Positions 63,912 to 64,000 of a stretch of DNA of 64,000 bases are shown here, one piece after another. The stretch lies in assembly GCF_051014685.1 (NCBI RefSeq), contig NW_027479253.1, forward strand, positions 1 through 64,000. Direction: 5' to 3'. This DNA comes from Ptiloglossa arizonensis. Its lineage: Eukaryota; Arthropoda; Insecta; Hymenoptera; Colletidae. Every line of letters begins with the position of its first letter. The first letter of the stretch is position 1. The notes below the pieces were generated by a model, which worked only from the letters and a program-made list of their open reading frames with translations, had not been told where the DNA came from and did no database searches. Made by a program: the position numbers and the translations under genes.

Positions 63912-64000
63912 AAACTAAGAATTGGTTGAGAAGACAACAAATTTGTCGCAATTCTCCTGCTCCAAACGCTTAACCAGAATGGCCTAAGGAAAAAATACAC
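63912..64000. repeat. Partial last monomer, array continues
   Basis: The monomer begun at 63857 carries gtttgaaactaagaattgg and gcaattctcctgc, like the unit near 61.2-61.3 kb, and ends cctaaggaaaaaatacac at the window edge. The array clearly continues beyond the window, as it does on the left, where base 1 is the last base of a monomer. Confidence 0.9.

Larger units (their letters stand above)
1..64000. repeat. Satellite DNA array, 177-bp monomer, about 361 copies
   Basis: The same roughly 177-bp unit recurs head to tail from the first base to the last. Anchor words present in nearly every unit include gaatttttgggttagg, gttcgcgagatatggg, tgctgctccaaacgc and aaaatacacataccg. Monomer starts at base 2 and base 63857 are 361 periods apart with a net loss of only about 42 bases, so the register holds throughout. 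I saw no inverted monomers, insertions, unique spacers or transposon pieces. GC content of the typical unit is about 42 percent. Tandem arrays of this monomer size are typical of centromeric and pericentromeric heterochromatin in plants and animals; function here is inferred. The family and organism are not recognised. Confidence 0.98.
22881..64000. repeat. Domain 2: satellite subfamily with L/P/Q/S/T/U/V/W variants
   Basis: About 232 monomers with a different variant set. Diagnostic words are cctaaggaaa, gaagactagaaatgg, gcaactaattttt, ccatgaagtggttg, gatacgggag, ttcgggcaatcc and cgctggcgag. Spacing is closer to exactly 177 bp than in domain 1, with a net loss of about three bases over 41 kb. 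Short islands of domain 1-like variants persist (G, H', N, I near 28.8-29.6, 35.7-36.7, 40.2-41.3, 46.5-49.3 and 54.7-56.2 kb), so the domains share ancestry and have exchanged monomers. Confidence 0.85.

Noticed and set aside
1..64000. CRISPR-like array of regularly spaced repeats.
   Set aside because: The spacers would themselves be repeated and the whole 177-bp unit is conserved, so this is a tandem satellite and not repeats with unique spacers. No cas genes are present.
1..64000. Naming the satellite family or species, for example a known plant or primate centromere repeat.
   Set aside because: The unit does not resemble the Arabidopsis 180-bp, Brassica 176-bp or primate alpha satellite sequences as I know them, and I recognise no other match. 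A database search of one monomer would settle it.

Overview
The whole 64,000-base window is satellite DNA: one uninterrupted head-to-tail tandem array of a monomer of about 177 bp. I count about 361 complete monomers starting at base 2, plus a 144-bp partial copy at the right edge. I see no gene, RNA gene, transposon, CRISPR array or unique sequence. All monomers lie in the same orientation, and the 177-bp register is never lost. This points to a eukaryotic heterochromatic block. Monomer length close to a nucleosome repeat, higher-order organisation and recent large duplications fit a centromeric or pericentromeric array, but kinetochore function cannot be read from DNA alone. I do not recognise the satellite family and cannot name the species.

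Monomers fall into recurring variants, named here by letter. Left-part variants: N (gttacaatagg, aagaattgg), A (gaagctaggaaatgg, acgtaccg), B (atggcagtttg, gcacttctg), C (ataggtattt, gataaggg), D (ttaggccaatcc), E (ttagttcaatcc, ttcccgag), F (gcataaaat, gccactcc), G (aatttgtggg), H (gcgggatatggg, cctagag), I (ccgtcgcgag, gagatgagaac), J (gctaaagg or gctatagg, attgttcgc), K (gcttcaccag), M (gacgcagcagg, gaggtatggg). Primes mark related sub-variants. Right-part variants: L (cgctggcgag), X (gatacaatagg), P (gctcgcgagatacggg, aacaagaatgg), Q (ttcgggcaatcc, attttccgc), R (taataggg then gatgcaacagg), S (ccatgaagtgg), T (gaagactag, gcagagtgg), U (ctaatttcag, gcatttctg), V (aaatggaatagg, tttcaagactag), W (gcaatgggtattt, cagcatgg).

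Layout. Domain 1 (1 to about 22.9 kb, about 129 monomers) is built on a 14-monomer higher-order repeat of 2,476 bp, seen cleanly at 2824-5299 and 13962-16437. It carries a large direct duplication about 11.1-11.3 kb apart (2688-8167 and 13826-19479), plus duplications 12.5 kb and 7.4 kb apart. Domain 2 (about 22.9 kb to the end, about 232 monomers) uses another variant set. Its building blocks are an 11-monomer unit of 1,947 bp (23152, 41733, 49697), an eight-monomer cassette S-T-U-V-W-P-Q-R (25630, 27399, 34479, 52529, 58899, 61732), and near-tandem duplications 6.7-8.1 kb apart (26096-30865 with 32821-37767; 40177-47646 with 48141-55787). Copies differ mainly by gain or loss of whole monomers and by in-register chimeric monomers, the signature of unequal crossover or gene conversion.

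The strongest functional hint is a 17-bp stretch in most monomers that matches 8 of the 9 essential positions of the mammalian CENP-B box. A second hint concerns data quality: about a dozen small indels are packed into bases 482-1010, absent from the near-identical copy at 13.0-13.6 kb, which looks like a consensus error.
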